NCBI GenBank assembly: GCA_005406025.1
Contig: BGZK01000536.1
Location: 62,001-126,000, forward strand
Direction: 5' to 3'
Length of the DNA: 64,000 nt
DNA from: Eumeta japonica
Lineage: Eukaryota > Arthropoda > Insecta > Lepidoptera > Psychidae
The notes under the pieces are model-generated. The model saw only the letters and a program-made list of their open reading frames with translations, was not told the origin of the DNA and searched no databases. Positions within the stretch are counted from its first letter, which is position 1; each line of letters begins with the position of its first letter. This document shows, one piece after another, positions 37,661-48,730 of this stretch. A program made the position numbers and the translations under genes.

Positions 37661-39330
37661 CATTACAAATAATCCACGAATTATATTGTTTATAAAGTAG
37701 TTTACCATTATATTATTGCCAGAATAGGATACCATATTTTTTCCTGTTATTATGTAAACAAAAAAAGTTGCCGCTTGAAAAACGTTACATTTATTGTTAA
37801 GGCAAAAATGTGAAACTATTTTCGGGTTACTCGTACAAGAAATAATACTTCTTTTGATGATCAATTTAGTCCTTTTATCTATATGCTAGGTGTCAAGTTT
37901 CCATCTAAATCTCTTACGGTCTTATCTTAAACCATATAGATTAAATCTTCCACGATGCACAGTACCGATCGTTGGTTGCTAACGTCTGTTGTGACAACAT
38001 CTAGGATCGACGTATGCTCTCAAAAGCATTCAGCTAGTGCTTTATTTTAATTTCTTTATCTAATATGGTACAAAATTTATGAAACCATTTGGTGTCAAAT
38101 TTTCTTGAAATGAAAATTAAAATTAAATTTTTCCTTATGCTATATTATTATGTGTATGCAATAACATACGCACGCATAAAAAAGCACGCGCGCACACACA
38201 CAAACACATACGCATGCACAGACTTATAAACATACATATATATGGATATCTCTCTGCAAATGAAAATGAGAAACGCTTCCTAGGACTTCAAAACGTCGAC
38301 ATTTAATGAAATCTCGATTTTCGAAAATCGAGGCGACATTAATTATTACTCTTATTTTTCAAAAAAAAATCAATATTTTTAACAGAAAGTAAAATGTTAA
38401 TTCTAACACTAAGCGACAAACAGATTTTAATAACCTCGTCCAGAACACGAAGTTACTAAAATAGTAGAGATAAAATATTTTATCTGCATTTACTCGACTT
38501 TTCTAATAATGAAAGTCGAATCTTTTGTTCTCAACAAAAAAAAATATTAATCATAAATTTTCATATATACAAGATGATATCAGCCTACTTCATTATTGTT
38601 TAGTAGAGTGCTACGTACGCGATGCAAATATTTAGACCGTCGACGTTGTTACGTGTTGGCCCGGCGAAGCACTTGACTTCATTAATATGCTATCGATACC
38701 ATGTGTTATGGGCCATTGCATATTTAAAGGTATCTTGTAGTAAAAGACTCTGGAAAATTCCCGAGGAAAGTTCTGTGATCCTTTGCAGTGTTGGATAAAG
38801 TCAAATATATACTATGCAATGAAAGGCCTTTTGCACAGACGTACACGCGCTCTCAATACGCACTTAAAACGTTCGCAACACATTCACTGTACTATTTAGA
38901 TTACAAAATTATGTCAAAAAGCATCATTAAGCGATTAATATTCAGATTATTTACTAATTTAATAAAATCAACTGCTTAATCAAGAAATTTACCACCGACC
39001 AAAGCATTACAAAAGAAAAGCGCCTACGCTTGTGCGCCGCCGCTACAAAAGTAATCGAGCTTTTGGTCATATACTATACTAAGCACTAGTAATAATAGGA
39101 CAAAAATAAATAAAACAGAATTTTACTTTATTATAATTTTAGATGCGCCTTGAATATAATAATGTACAAAAAAAATGGTAAATAACGTCAACACTATTTA
39201 TGGAACGAATTCCTCTAAGTTGTGGACGTATTTCATAGCGAAGTTTTATCTCGTACAACATGTGAATTTAACAACATATTTCTCGTATTTCGGTTAACTC
39301 ACCTATACATCTCGCGAGGGCATAAATAAA
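37661..39330. other. AT-rich noncoding stretch with a CA/CG tract
   Basis: Holds an alternating purine-pyrimidine tract at 38184-38222 ('gcacgcgcgcacacacaca'), the palindrome at 38313-38332, and a slightly GC-richer patch at 38600-38720. No gene is seen. Confidence 0.5.
38313..38332. repeat. Perfect 20-bp palindrome
   Basis: 'ctcgattttcgaaaatcgag' is its own reverse complement. It could be a binding site for a dimeric factor or chance. Confidence 0.75.
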
Positions 39331-39680
39331 GACCAAACAGACCTACGCCCATCGGATGACAAATGTTCGCCTTCTCCATACAAATTATGTACAAATAAAT
39401 AAGTCGGAGAGTGAAGTTGGAATAAGTCGGAGAGTGAAGTTGGGAACTCGGTCGTGTGGGCTTTATCGGGAACCTTCACCGTGCTGCGGGCGGGCGCGGC
39501 GGGGACTTTTCACAGTTTGATTTGTTACTGAAATCGGCGAGCTTCGCCGACGTGCGGTGCTTACTTCCACTCGGATTATTTGCATATTCGTGAATTTGAT
39601 GTCTCGCCGCGGACGTTCCACATTAGATGGCGACAATGGGGCACTTGTTGATCCAGCTCATGGGAGCTTCGATTTTCAAT
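39331..39680. promoter_or_regulatory. GC-rich block, candidate cis-regulatory element
   Basis: 'gtgctgcgggcgggcgcggc' (39481-39500) and 'gatgtctcgccgcggacgtt' (39599-39618) are separated by AT pieces with 'ggattatttgcatattcgtg' (an octamer-like ATTTGCAT core, POU-type). The block starts with the tandem duplication at 39398. There is no coding frame. Regulatory role is inferred. Confidence 0.35.
39398..39443. repeat. Exact 23-bp tandem duplication
   Basis: A 23-base unit ('aataagtcggagagtgaagt' plus 'tgg') occurs at 39398-39420 and again without a gap at 39421-39443, with no mismatch. A young duplication. Confidence 0.9.
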
Positions 39681-40180
39681 AAAATAAACTTCTTTTGAAA
39701 GTATCTTTTTTTAATATCAGGGGATGTGCCATTAATGTACCATTATAAATTACTTGTATCCGCGTTTCGCAGTTACATGAACTCATCATGAGATGCGCCG
39801 ACCTCACCATGCCTTATAGGTTTCGCTCTTCATTTTTTCTTATTCTAGAAGTGCTGGCTTCTTTAGATTTTTTCTTTTACTGTTCAGCGTGTAGCATTTT
39901 AACAAATCTACTTCACTTCTGAAAAAAAACATCAATACATTCTCAAATTCAAACCCGCGAAGACCTGTACAGAGTCGATGGTAGGGCATTGAAATATCGA
40001 ACGCCCTTGGCATTTTTATTATTTTTGAAAATAATGATACAATTCATTACAATAGAAATTTCTAATGACACATAATTATGCTCGCACAAATTATTACATA
40101 TTGAAATAGATTTTTATAATCAATTACACGTTTTTATGTAAGTTTTCATTTATATGTTCATTATAAAAGACCAGTTTCGG
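39681..40180. other. AT-rich noncoding stretch
   Basis: No gene or repeat recognised. Confidence 0.5.
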
Positions 40181-40545
40181 CCCTTGGCTCCATCCATCTT
40201 TTATGTCCATGATCACGCTGTCAACCATCCCGATCTCGATCGCGTTTTCATTTCAATAGCGATCTGTTCTTGATTATAATATGAGCCCACCTCTCCATTT
40301 CGATTCCGGTCCGGTTTTCTATCAAGTTTTCATTGACCTTTTCATCATAAGAGACTAGTATCGGGCCACAGGCCCGTCCGTCTCTGTCAGCCGATGACGC
40401 TGGCAATCATCTTCACCCGGTACCGGTCCGGATATTAATTCCGATCCGTTCTTGATTAAAATACCCGGTCCTGCTCTCGATTCCGATCTCGTTTCCTGTT
40501 TCGCCCTCGATGCAACTCCGACCAAATGATTCCAAAGGAACGCAC
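40181..40545. repeat. Degenerate GATTCC/GATCTC hexamer tract, two similar halves
   Basis: Units such as 'cccgatctcgatcgcgtttt' (40228-40247) and 'ccgatctcgtttcctg' (40484-40499) recur. The two halves are alike: each has 'taaaagaccagtttcggccc' or 'aagagactagtatcgggcca' followed by 'gtccatg'/'gtccgtc', then hexamers, then 'gttcttgatta'. They look like two diverged copies of one repeat in tandem. Confidence 0.5.
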
Positions 40546-41640
40546 ACTCTTATACCGAATAACCACGTACGACCGTTAAATTGTTTTATTACAAAATGAT
40601 TTCGTTCTTGTTTTTAATGCCGATTTAGATTCGACTAATGATTTCCATTCCCGAGTTTCCTTAATTTTGATACAGACATTACTTCTACTAATAAAGCAAT
40701 TGGTATAAAATAGTAAAATAATTTGTTCTACCAAAAAACTAAGCTTCATACTTAAATAAAAGTCATGGAAATCGAATCAGTGGTTCTCAAATTATAAGCG
40801 CACAAATGAGCAGACAAACAAATAAGTTATTAGTAGTATTAAGTAGTATAGAATTATGTGAAACGAGTCAACAGTTTCGAATTATAAACGTACACACGAA
40901 CAGACAAACAGACAGTTAGTCAAATATACAAAAAGATGTGTCTTATAATATATTGTAATATGTAACGATAAGGATTACTGCAATACATATTCCGCAATTA
41001 TAAAGTGATATACTAGAAAAATCAAGAATCAGAGATCAAGAGAAAAATCAAGAAACGGAGATCTTCGTCTATGAAATTTTAACTTATCCAAATGAAATAA
41101 CGAAATAAGTTACTGCTATCGTCAATAAGGTAAATAAGCTAAAATTAAAGTCCGTGTGTCACGTCAGCCACCCAACTACTACAGGATTAGAACTGTTTCG
41201 GTACAAGGTATATATCGCATGCAGGAACGTATCAGTCAGTCCACAGTCAGCTACATAACTAAAATATGATTATGAACATGAAAAATAATAAACGAAATTA
41301 ACCTAAACTTCGCCTAAATTTCAATGTTAAATCGTAGCATTGTAAAGGGTATGAAAGTCACGTTATATTCTGTCAATGGGCTTTTGTGGCTGCTGCATCT
41401 CTTATTACCTTTATCAGAATATTACGTACGTTTTAATTAAAACAACGTGGGAGCAGATAGATCAAGATAACACTTTCCTCCCTTTCTGTACCAAAAAATG
41501 GAACATAACTGAACATAACTGAAAACGGATTTAACAAAGCGATATTTTTACGAGCCAACGCTCTGTAAATTAGACGATAATCTTGGGATAATATTGAGTT
41601 TATCCAATCCGTCGATCGGTAGGGTTGTGACGTCATTATG
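40546..41640. other. AT-rich noncoding stretch with small internal duplications
   Basis: Similar pieces recur: 'gagcagacaaacaaataagt' and 'cgaacagacaaacagacagt' (about 40808 and 40898), 'agaaaaatcaagaa' twice near 41013-41053, and 'acataactga' twice at about 41502-41522. No gene is seen. Confidence 0.5.
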
Positions 41641-41940
41641 AACACAATAGCACGCCCCGTCCCCCGACGAACATCACCCTCCGAGGCTGCCCAAATGATC
41701 CGTGACGAAAATTCTTTGAAATTAATTTAAAATCCCTTTACAAAGAGGCGTTTCCAAAGCCGGAGCGGTTGTTAAGTCTTTTGTCGAGGTAACGCCGCGG
41801 AAGCAAGGCTTCATTGAGGTACACGCTATCATTATATGATTTCTGCCCATGGGCTTTTGACGTTCTTATTACTACAGACCCCATACGACAACCGCGCAGA
41901 CAAAGGTATGCTGAAACGCCCTTTTGTTATTAAGTTACGA
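41641..41940. promoter_or_regulatory. GC-richer block, candidate regulatory element
   Basis: Starts 'agcacgccccgtcccccgac' (41650-41669) and continues with CpG-containing pieces to 'aacgccgcggaagcaagg'. No coding frame. Composition evidence only. Confidence 0.25.
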
Positions 41941-42415
41941 GAAAACCGGTGAAGTGCGAGTCGGAGTCGCTCACAAAGGATTCCGTATCGCGTTTAATGT
42001 TTAATATTAGATATTTTTTTAAATACTTTAGTAAAAATATAGTATACATACTCAATAGTCTGCAATAAAGTTAGAATAAGTGTCACGCTCGCTGTACTTG
42101 ACCCATTATCATTAATTTATTATTTCACTTAGAGTATGCGTTATATTTATACTATTCAGATGTATTACCATTATTTAGGTCTTAAAAAATAAGCAGCAAA
42201 AACACTTTCCTTGTATGGGAGATTCTCTTTTATTTTTAATTTTATGACATTTTTATTATTTGTTATTCTAGCGACCATAATAATACATACTCCATGAAAA
42301 TTTTAAGTATCTACCTATTACAGTTCAAAAGATACAGTCCTGTGACAAGACACATAAACGGAAGGACAGACGTCAGGGCTTTAGGAATAGGGTCCCGTTA
42401 GCATCCTTTGGATTT
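41941..42415 (-). repeat. Near-complete 'acggaaccc' lepidopteran repeat (inverted)
   Basis: Reverse orientation relative to the copy at 15330. It begins 'aaaaccggtgaagtgcgagt' (41942-41961) followed by 'cggagtcgctcacaaaggat' and 'tccgta'. It ends with 'cagttcaaaagatacagtcc' (42321-42340), 'aaacggaaggacagacg' and 'gggtcccgtt'. Length and block order match the family. It is moderately decayed and codes for nothing. Confidence 0.7.
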
Positions 42416-43140
42416 GCAACTTTAAAAATCATAAAAGGTTGCAAATTAATAGTGAATCACTGAATAATAATGACACAGCACCGCTGCGCTAGTCTTAGGA
42501 TAGCTAGCTGGCGAGTGTCTGCCAGTAGAAACAGTGAACGACGTAAGTGAAATTTAATAAATACGATTTAAAGTAAATATAAACATGAGGAAAACAGATT
42601 TGTTCGTAGATGTAAATACCACTAACCTACTAAATGATTTATCCATTGTAGGAGCTGCACCATACTAGGGGATGGGGCCACTCACCAAACTACCCAAGTT
42701 ATTGAACCAGTCGTTCCTGCATATCAGAACGGTTTTGTTTCTCCTATGTCATATGTAAAATGGGAAGTACATTGTGTATAATATTGTAATACATACCATA
42801 ATATATAAAATCTATATCTATAGTAATATAACTTTAACTCGTCCAGTATTTCACTCTGCTATCGGACACAATTTGTAATAAAATATTAATAAACAGATTA
42901 AGCAAATTTCTTTGTAAATATGAGAACAGGTCGGTGTATTAATGTTTTTTTAGGTAGTTTATAGTGTAATATCATTTAAGCAGGACTTTGAATAACCGAT
43001 TTCAGTCTAATTTTTTAATTTTCTCAAATAAATCTCTAGATTATTTCTTTTCACCCTGCTTGAAATCACTCTTAAAGCGAATAACGTACAGAATCTAATG
43101 CCACAGATAGTACTATTACCTAAGATTTCGCCGTCCATAA
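42416..43140. other. AT-rich noncoding stretch
   Basis: No gene or repeat that I recognise. A short mixed-composition piece near 42476-42540 is unexplained. Confidence 0.45.
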
Positions 43141-43740
43141 TAAATATTTATAAATGACGACAATGGGTGCGTTACATAAAGAGCGCGCGCACATACCCGG
43201 GACGGGCGAGCGGCGGATTGATTAGAAAGTAGAATAGTACTTGGATTTTCCTTAAGAGGCTAATCATTTCATTTGAGAGCCCCGACTACAGGCTCGGCTA
43301 TTCGTTCGGAACACAAAAGCTTGTAGTAATACGATCTCCTCCTCGTAAGCAAAGATCTGGAATAACCGCTATCACTGTATATTATATACGGGTATATAAT
43401 AAAGGCTATTGTAGGCGAGCTGCATTGTGCCGTCGGATTGGTTTCGACGCGAAAAGCGCCCGGGAATCGATTTAAAATTTCCTCGAAAGAAGCCTCCTCG
43501 ACGGCGTAATCTCCAACTCGGAGATGATCTGTCAAGAATCGGAAATCCGTCCTTTAATTAAATACAATGCGAGCTCTTTATAAAGCGGCCGGCGTGCTGG
43601 CGGGTAAATAAATTCCGACCAGATCGCTCTCCTAGGATACCGTTACGGTACTAATGATCGTTTTATTGTTATTTTTTTTTCGGCAAAAGTTTGCCGATCC
43701 AATAGAAAATGGTATGAAAGTGTAAAAATCGGAACGCGGA
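43141..43740. promoter_or_regulatory. Strong candidate cis-regulatory block with a minus-strand frame
   Basis: About 600 bases of raised GC with 'aagagcgcgcgcacataccc' (43179-43198), 'cggcggattgattagaaag', 'cctttaattaaatac' and 'ctttataaagcggccgg'. The minus strand is open from an upstream stop to 43269 through more than 88 codons and reads protein-like in places (residues EEASFEEILNRFPGAFR). There is no ATG at its head and no known domain. I favour a regulatory element, but an exon is not excluded. Confidence 0.35.
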
Positions 43741-44076
43741 ATGATTCTCGTTAACGATTTTGATAAAAGTAGCTTAGTACAGTATAACAAAAATTAGCAA
43801 TATTGTTAATAGGTTTAAGATTAAGAAAGCGTAGGTCCCAATTTAATTGATTCTCAGAAACGTTTATTTTTCGGTGCTAGAGTCACCTTTATTAAACGTG
43901 GTGCAAATTTACACAAATTTACGAAAATCAAGCATTTCTAACAAAATAATCCCTCATTGTCGTAAAATGATTATTATATCTATGTAAACACGCATTATTA
44001 AGATAACAATAGTTTTTGAACTTTTGTTTAACGTTTCTCAGTCTAACTTGCGGCTCACCAGCGTGTCCGACAATCC

Positions 44077-44383
44077 TCGGCCAGTAGAGTGAGTACGTGA
44101 TGAAACGTGACAACGTCTTAAATTAGGTAGTCACTTATGTGTAAAAACGTAACGATGAGTCATACTCAACTATGATAACTAATAGCAAATGTATTGCAAT
44201 GTATATGTATATAAATACGTATGTATGTGTTAACAGTTTTCTCAGTTTTAAATTGTTACTATTATTTCATCCTTCTTCCTACTATACGAATGAATATTCA
44301 CCCATTCAAAGTCGTTGTCACGCTTTCGCCCGTATACCGACTTTACAGGCAACAAATCGGCCAGTAGAGTGAGTACGTGATGA
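44077..44383. repeat. Exact 27-base direct repeat flanking 253 bases
   Basis: A 27-base unit starting 'tcggccagtagagtgagtac' occurs at 44077-44103 and again at 44357-44383 with no mismatch, 280 bases apart. The enclosed 253 bases are AT-rich with 'gtcgttgtcacgctttcgcc' near the right edge. This could be a segmental duplication, the two ends of an inserted piece, or two copies of a short dispersed repeat. It is too long for a usual transposon target-site duplication. Confidence 0.85.
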
Positions 44384-44639
44384 TCAATTTAATCTAGGGT
44401 TTTTTTTTCTAAAATGAAGATTAACTCTATTTATTTAAGATAGCTAAATTACGTGTACAGTAAACGATTAAAAATAAAAATTACCTAAATACCTTTCCAC
44501 AGTGTGTTTACCAAATACAATGAGAAGCCTTATGGGTTTTTTATTTCTTAAATTCTCTCTCAATCGCTATATCTCAAAAGGATAAGCAGAAGTAACTGAT
44601 TTTCACGTGACAGACATTAACATTTATTAATGGCATAAT

Positions 44640-45505
44640 TTACAATGTGTTTTTCACCACATATTACATCGCCATAAATAATATCCCATCCCCACACAGA
44701 AATAGAAGAGCTTACTGTGCTACATTTAGGTACTGTTTATCGCGATATTTTTATGGGTTTCTTTTTAAAAGAAAAACCCTTAGAAATGGGAAAAATCTCT
44801 TAGAACTGAAGCAAAAGTGGAACCTCAATCGAGATCAGAAGCAAAAGCGGAATCGGGATTATATCGAGACGACCTTTTTTGTATCTGTCGGTCTGTCTGT
44901 TTGTCCGGAGTATCTTCGGAATGGCTAAACAGATCACGATGCAGCTTTCGTTTGGAGACAGAAGAGCTTACTAGGCTACATTTAGGTACTTTGTATCGCA
45001 ATATTTTTAGGATTCCTAAGTAAAAAGAAACTCTTAAAAATGAAATAGTTTATTGGCATTGAATCAAAAATGGAACCGCAATCGATAATGTAAAGACCGG
45101 ATCAAAATTTAAAGTGTGAATGGGATGTTTCATGTTTTGTTTGTTATGCCTATTAATGTTTGTCCCCAGCTTCGACTATGTACTTATATTATTGCACCGA
45201 AACTTCGACATCGATTCTAAAAGTTCATTTATGTATACAAATTTACACTATCGTCAAGTAATATTAGCTGTATTTTATTATCATAATAACCCTAGGCGTC
45301 GTTGAAATTGGAACTGTGATTGAAAGCGGGATAGAGGGCAGAATCGGGAACGGGGCCAGGATCAGAATCGAAAGCGAGACCGGAATCAAAATTTTGAGAC
45401 CAGGACTAGCATGGAAAACCATTGTGAGGACAGGATCAGAATCAAGTGTAACTGGGATCGGAGTCGAAAAGGAAACCGGGATTGAAATTGACATTGATCG
45501 ATAAA
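44640..45505 (+). repeat. Two diverged repeat copies plus GGAATC/GGGATC hexamer tract
   Basis: The first copy has 'agaagagcttactgtgctac' (44706-44725) and the second 'agaagagcttactaggctac' (44960-44979). Each is followed by 'atttaggtact', 'tatcgc.atattttta' and then 'tggaacc.caatcga'. Between them, 'gtctgtctgtttgtccggag' (44891-44910) and 'ggctaaacagatcacgatgc' resemble blocks of a common lepidopteran repeat. From 45290 to 45505 there is a tract of degenerate hexamers (GGAATC, GGGATC, GAAAGC). The frames at 45264-45504 on both strands simply translate this tract. Confidence 0.55.
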
Positions 45506-46790
45506 AAAGAAGAAAAATTCATACTACGTCCATGTTGGTGCAGCTGCGCCAACATTAACTTACACGACCAAGTCACTTACAATAAAGTGCAAAATAAGGT
45601 CGTCGGGCCAGCTAATTTAATGATAAATCTACAGTTGGGATTATGACAAGAAATGCAGGGATACAAATAATGAAGTATTCATGATTAGATATCAATCTAT
45701 AATATTAAGTAGATTAAATAAAGACATAAAATATTATTTCGCCAAAGACTTTTTTCACATTTACATTATAACGTCATTGTATATAGGCTTTTAAACTTTT
45801 TTTACAAGAGTTAAGAAAAGAATGTAATATATGTAATGAAAGTAAAAGGAAATTTACCCCGTTCAAACTTTGTTTATAGAAGGCGTGCCAGATACTTAGT
45901 TCCTTCAAAAACATAGACACACTCAGAATGTTGTTTTATATCTATATAGATAGAATGTAAATGGTATTTTTAAAAATAATCGAAAAAGGTGATGCTACCA
46001 ATTTAATACAATAAGTTTGGCTTATATTTTGCGCGCGTGGATATAAACAAGTTTCTACAGTTTGTTTTTTATATAAAATATAAATCTCATTCTGGGCTTG
46101 ATCCCTGCAATTCCGTTTTTGTCTCGATCTTGATCACGGTCCCGATTTCATTGACCGTCTGCTAGAAACAAGGGAACGACAAAAGATCACTTATTTTTTA
46201 CATTAATAATACGTGTTTCGAAATTTCTTCTGACATTAAAAAAAAGTGTTTTATATTCATTTTCATAATAAACAATAAATGTACGTAAAATTTACTAGGA
46301 AGTTGTTGAACTACCACTAAACTAAAAATTAAGAATGTTATGGTTTATTATTTACAAACATAAAATTAAAAAAAAATCATTTATGCATTTTCATTACATA
46401 AATAAGTTTCAAATAACAATCTATTACTTTTAGATCATACTCCCAATTGAAAATAAATAAAGAAATAATCATATCAAGGTTTAGTTATAATACAAATTTT
46501 ATTAATAAAAAAATATTTCAATAATTATTATGCATATTGGTACGATATAATTATAAAAAAGAGAGTCGATTTTAAAAATTCCTTCTTGTTCCTAGGTTTC
46601 ATAATTTATCATCATATAAAATTTCATGGATGTAGTGATTTTTGAACAAAATAAAGTTTTAAGCTAAAATTACACATGTGTACACAAATCGAAAAAAGGT
46701 AAAAACAAAAGCTAGTCATCAATTGCTACTTTAAACGTTTTTAGTTTATTGATAAAAAAAAGTATCGCAAAATCTATGAATGACTTCGTA
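45506..46790. other. AT-rich noncoding stretch
   Basis: Nothing recognised except a small hexamer-type piece at 46080-46160 ('cccgatttcattgaccgtc'). Confidence 0.5.
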
Positions 46791-47170
46791 TTAAGGAGAA
46801 CCTAACGTGGACCGGAACGCCAGCTGAAGGCGAAACGGGCGACGGACACGATAGCCATATATTACCCATATATTAATGATTAAGAGGGCCGCGCACACAT
46901 CCAAAAGCTAAGTGATGAAGTGAAAGCCGCAACCTTTCCGGGAAACAAGAACGGCAACTGTTGAGTCATCTAATAGACGAACGGGGACCAAACAAAAGCG
47001 GAATTGTGCGCCGGCGCCCGACGTGAGAGATCCGCGCCCCACCTGTACGTGCTCGCGCGTTCGATACCGTCTAATGTCTTTTAGATGTATGGCCATTGAA
47101 AAACGTGGACTATTTTCTGTTTATGGATTTAGATTTTTTTTTCTCTAATACGCCGACGGACTGTCGTCAT
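46791..47170. promoter_or_regulatory. GC-rich block, candidate cis-regulatory element
   Basis: Raised GC with 'cgaaacgggcgacggacacg' (46831-46850), 'gagggccgcgcacacatcc' and 'gcgccggcgcccgacgtgag' (47008-47027). The minus-strand frame at 46908-47096 has no known domain. Function is inferred from composition. Confidence 0.3.
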
Positions 47171-47275
47171 CGTTGATTTCTACAATGTCACATTTTTATA
47201 GTCGACTATTTCATTAGTCACTTGGATAGAATTATATACTATGGGTGTACTTAGATCTAAGGGATTTTATAACGT

Positions 47276-47310
47276 ACAGGTTGTCTGAAAAGTCCTGCTG
47301 CAAATATTTT
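47276..47310. mobile_element. Possible solo mariner-type terminal sequence
   Basis: 'tacaggttgtctgaaaagtc' (47275-47294) is close to terminal sequences of mariner-like elements and follows a TA. I cannot find an inverted partner nearby and there is no transposase, so this is at best a lone end. Confidence 0.3.
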
Positions 47311-48240
47311 TTCCGTTTAATCCGTTTTTGTAAAAAAGAACATATGGTTATAAAAAGTCCATTGCTCACTCAGTTCATGTGTTTGGTTATCACAATAAAT
47401 GTATATAAAAATTACAGTTGTGAAACTAAAGTACAAAGATTTTAATTACTTTTATATATAACTTAGTACAAAAAGTACACATTTAATAATTTGGACGTTT
47501 ACAATTGATAGTGACAGGATTTTTCTGGCAAATTCATTATTTTTAAATAAACCCTTCTTATTTAATTTAAGTAACATTATTCAATTTAATTAAGAGACAA
47601 AGGAAGGTTTTTCTAATGTATTCTAGACTAATATGGCCCTCGTCGAAAAATGTTTTATAGTTTAGCTCAGTGAATTAAATTTCGCACACGTACTTTGATT
47701 TATACATTTTCTACGACTTTCAACTTGTTACAAAAGGCAATAAAGTCCGCCAATGCAGAGCAGCTATGTATGTATATATATATATATATATATTCTTTAA
47801 CTTTGTTTCGCTCATTCAAGTGCCCTTGGGTGGCATTTTTTTACTTCTGAATGCCATAGGTCTAATAACCAGTACACATGTCACCTTCAATAGATATATT
47901 AATGCAATATATGGACTCGGTTTAGTGTATACAGTGTACAGTAAAATCAATGACGCAAAAGAGCAGAAAGTAGAGGATCGTACTAAGAAGATATTTAAGG
48001 TGTCTACATTCTGTTATTTGTATAAACATGCGCCGCCTTACTCTGTTTTATTTTGTGATGTATAAAATTTATACTAAAGCTCTCAATTAAAAGATTGCAA
48101 TAGTAATAACAATTTGTGTCTCATGATCGATCTAACTATAATTTGTCGTTGTGTCAGACTTGTGTAGTAATCACCTCGCGAAAGCATTAGGTAATCCATA
48201 ATAAATTTTTTGATTGAACCTTTAGACTTACTCCAATACT
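47311..48240. other. AT-rich noncoding stretch with a TA microsatellite
   Basis: Includes (TA)n at 47773-47793. An open frame from 47766 (ATG inside the microsatellite) to 48065 encodes a hydrophobic segment (LGGIFLLLNAIGLITS) and then a polar tail. No family is recognised, so I treat it as chance. Confidence 0.45.
47773..47793. repeat. (TA)n microsatellite
   Basis: About ten uninterrupted TA units. Confidence 0.9.
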
Positions 48241-48730
48241 GGCCCAGTTGGAGTTGAAGGTCGCTAACGACACCGTTGTCACCAGCGCGGCGACAACACA
48301 CATGTACATACGATAACTTAGCTAGACATTACCCGGCTAGAAGCGAAGGCGGCAAAAACAGGCTCTAAAAGCATCCAGGTACAAAGTATTATATTTGGAA
48401 ATAAAGCCGTGCACCGGCCGCGGTGTGCGCCGCCGCGGCCGCCCCACGTACAGAGTAATATTCAATGAGGGTACACGGGCAACACTAAAGTTTAGTGCTA
48501 AGACAACATAAAGCGGGCGATGTAATGTTCCCGCCGTATCCACACTTTCATATTCATTGACCGTAAAAATATTTTCTATTTTGCGAGATTGAATTTCCGC
48601 TAACATTGTTTGTAGGCGCTTTCCGTCCAGGTGCGGCGCAGCGGGGCCGGGAAGGGGCGGGGTGGGGCGATGTTCCCGATCAATTTTATTTTTATGTCGG
48701 TTATGCGTACGCGTTACATCTCCTTCTGGA
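48241..48730. promoter_or_regulatory. GC-rich block, candidate cis-regulatory element
   Basis: Contains a GC hairpin ('cggccgcgg' at 48415-48423 with 'ccgcggccg' at 48433-48441) and a G-rich run 'gcggggccgggaaggggcgg' (48641-48660). An ATG-started minus-strand frame (48606 down to 48337, 89 codons) crosses the middle without a known domain. A regulatory role is inferred. Confidence 0.35.

Noticed and set aside
37430..37864. Longest open frame of the window (144 codons, minus strand) as a gene
   Set aside because: It opens at TTG and not ATG. Its composition follows the local DNA, switching to arginine-rich exactly at the GC block, and no domain is visible.
45264..45504. Overlapping frames on both strands as repeat proteins
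   Set aside because: Both are translations of a 6-base-period tract, which keeps frames open on either strand.
47766..48065. 99-codon frame with a hydrophobic segment as a membrane protein
   Set aside because: The start lies in a TA microsatellite, there is no family resemblance, and hydrophobic text is common in AT-rich random frames.
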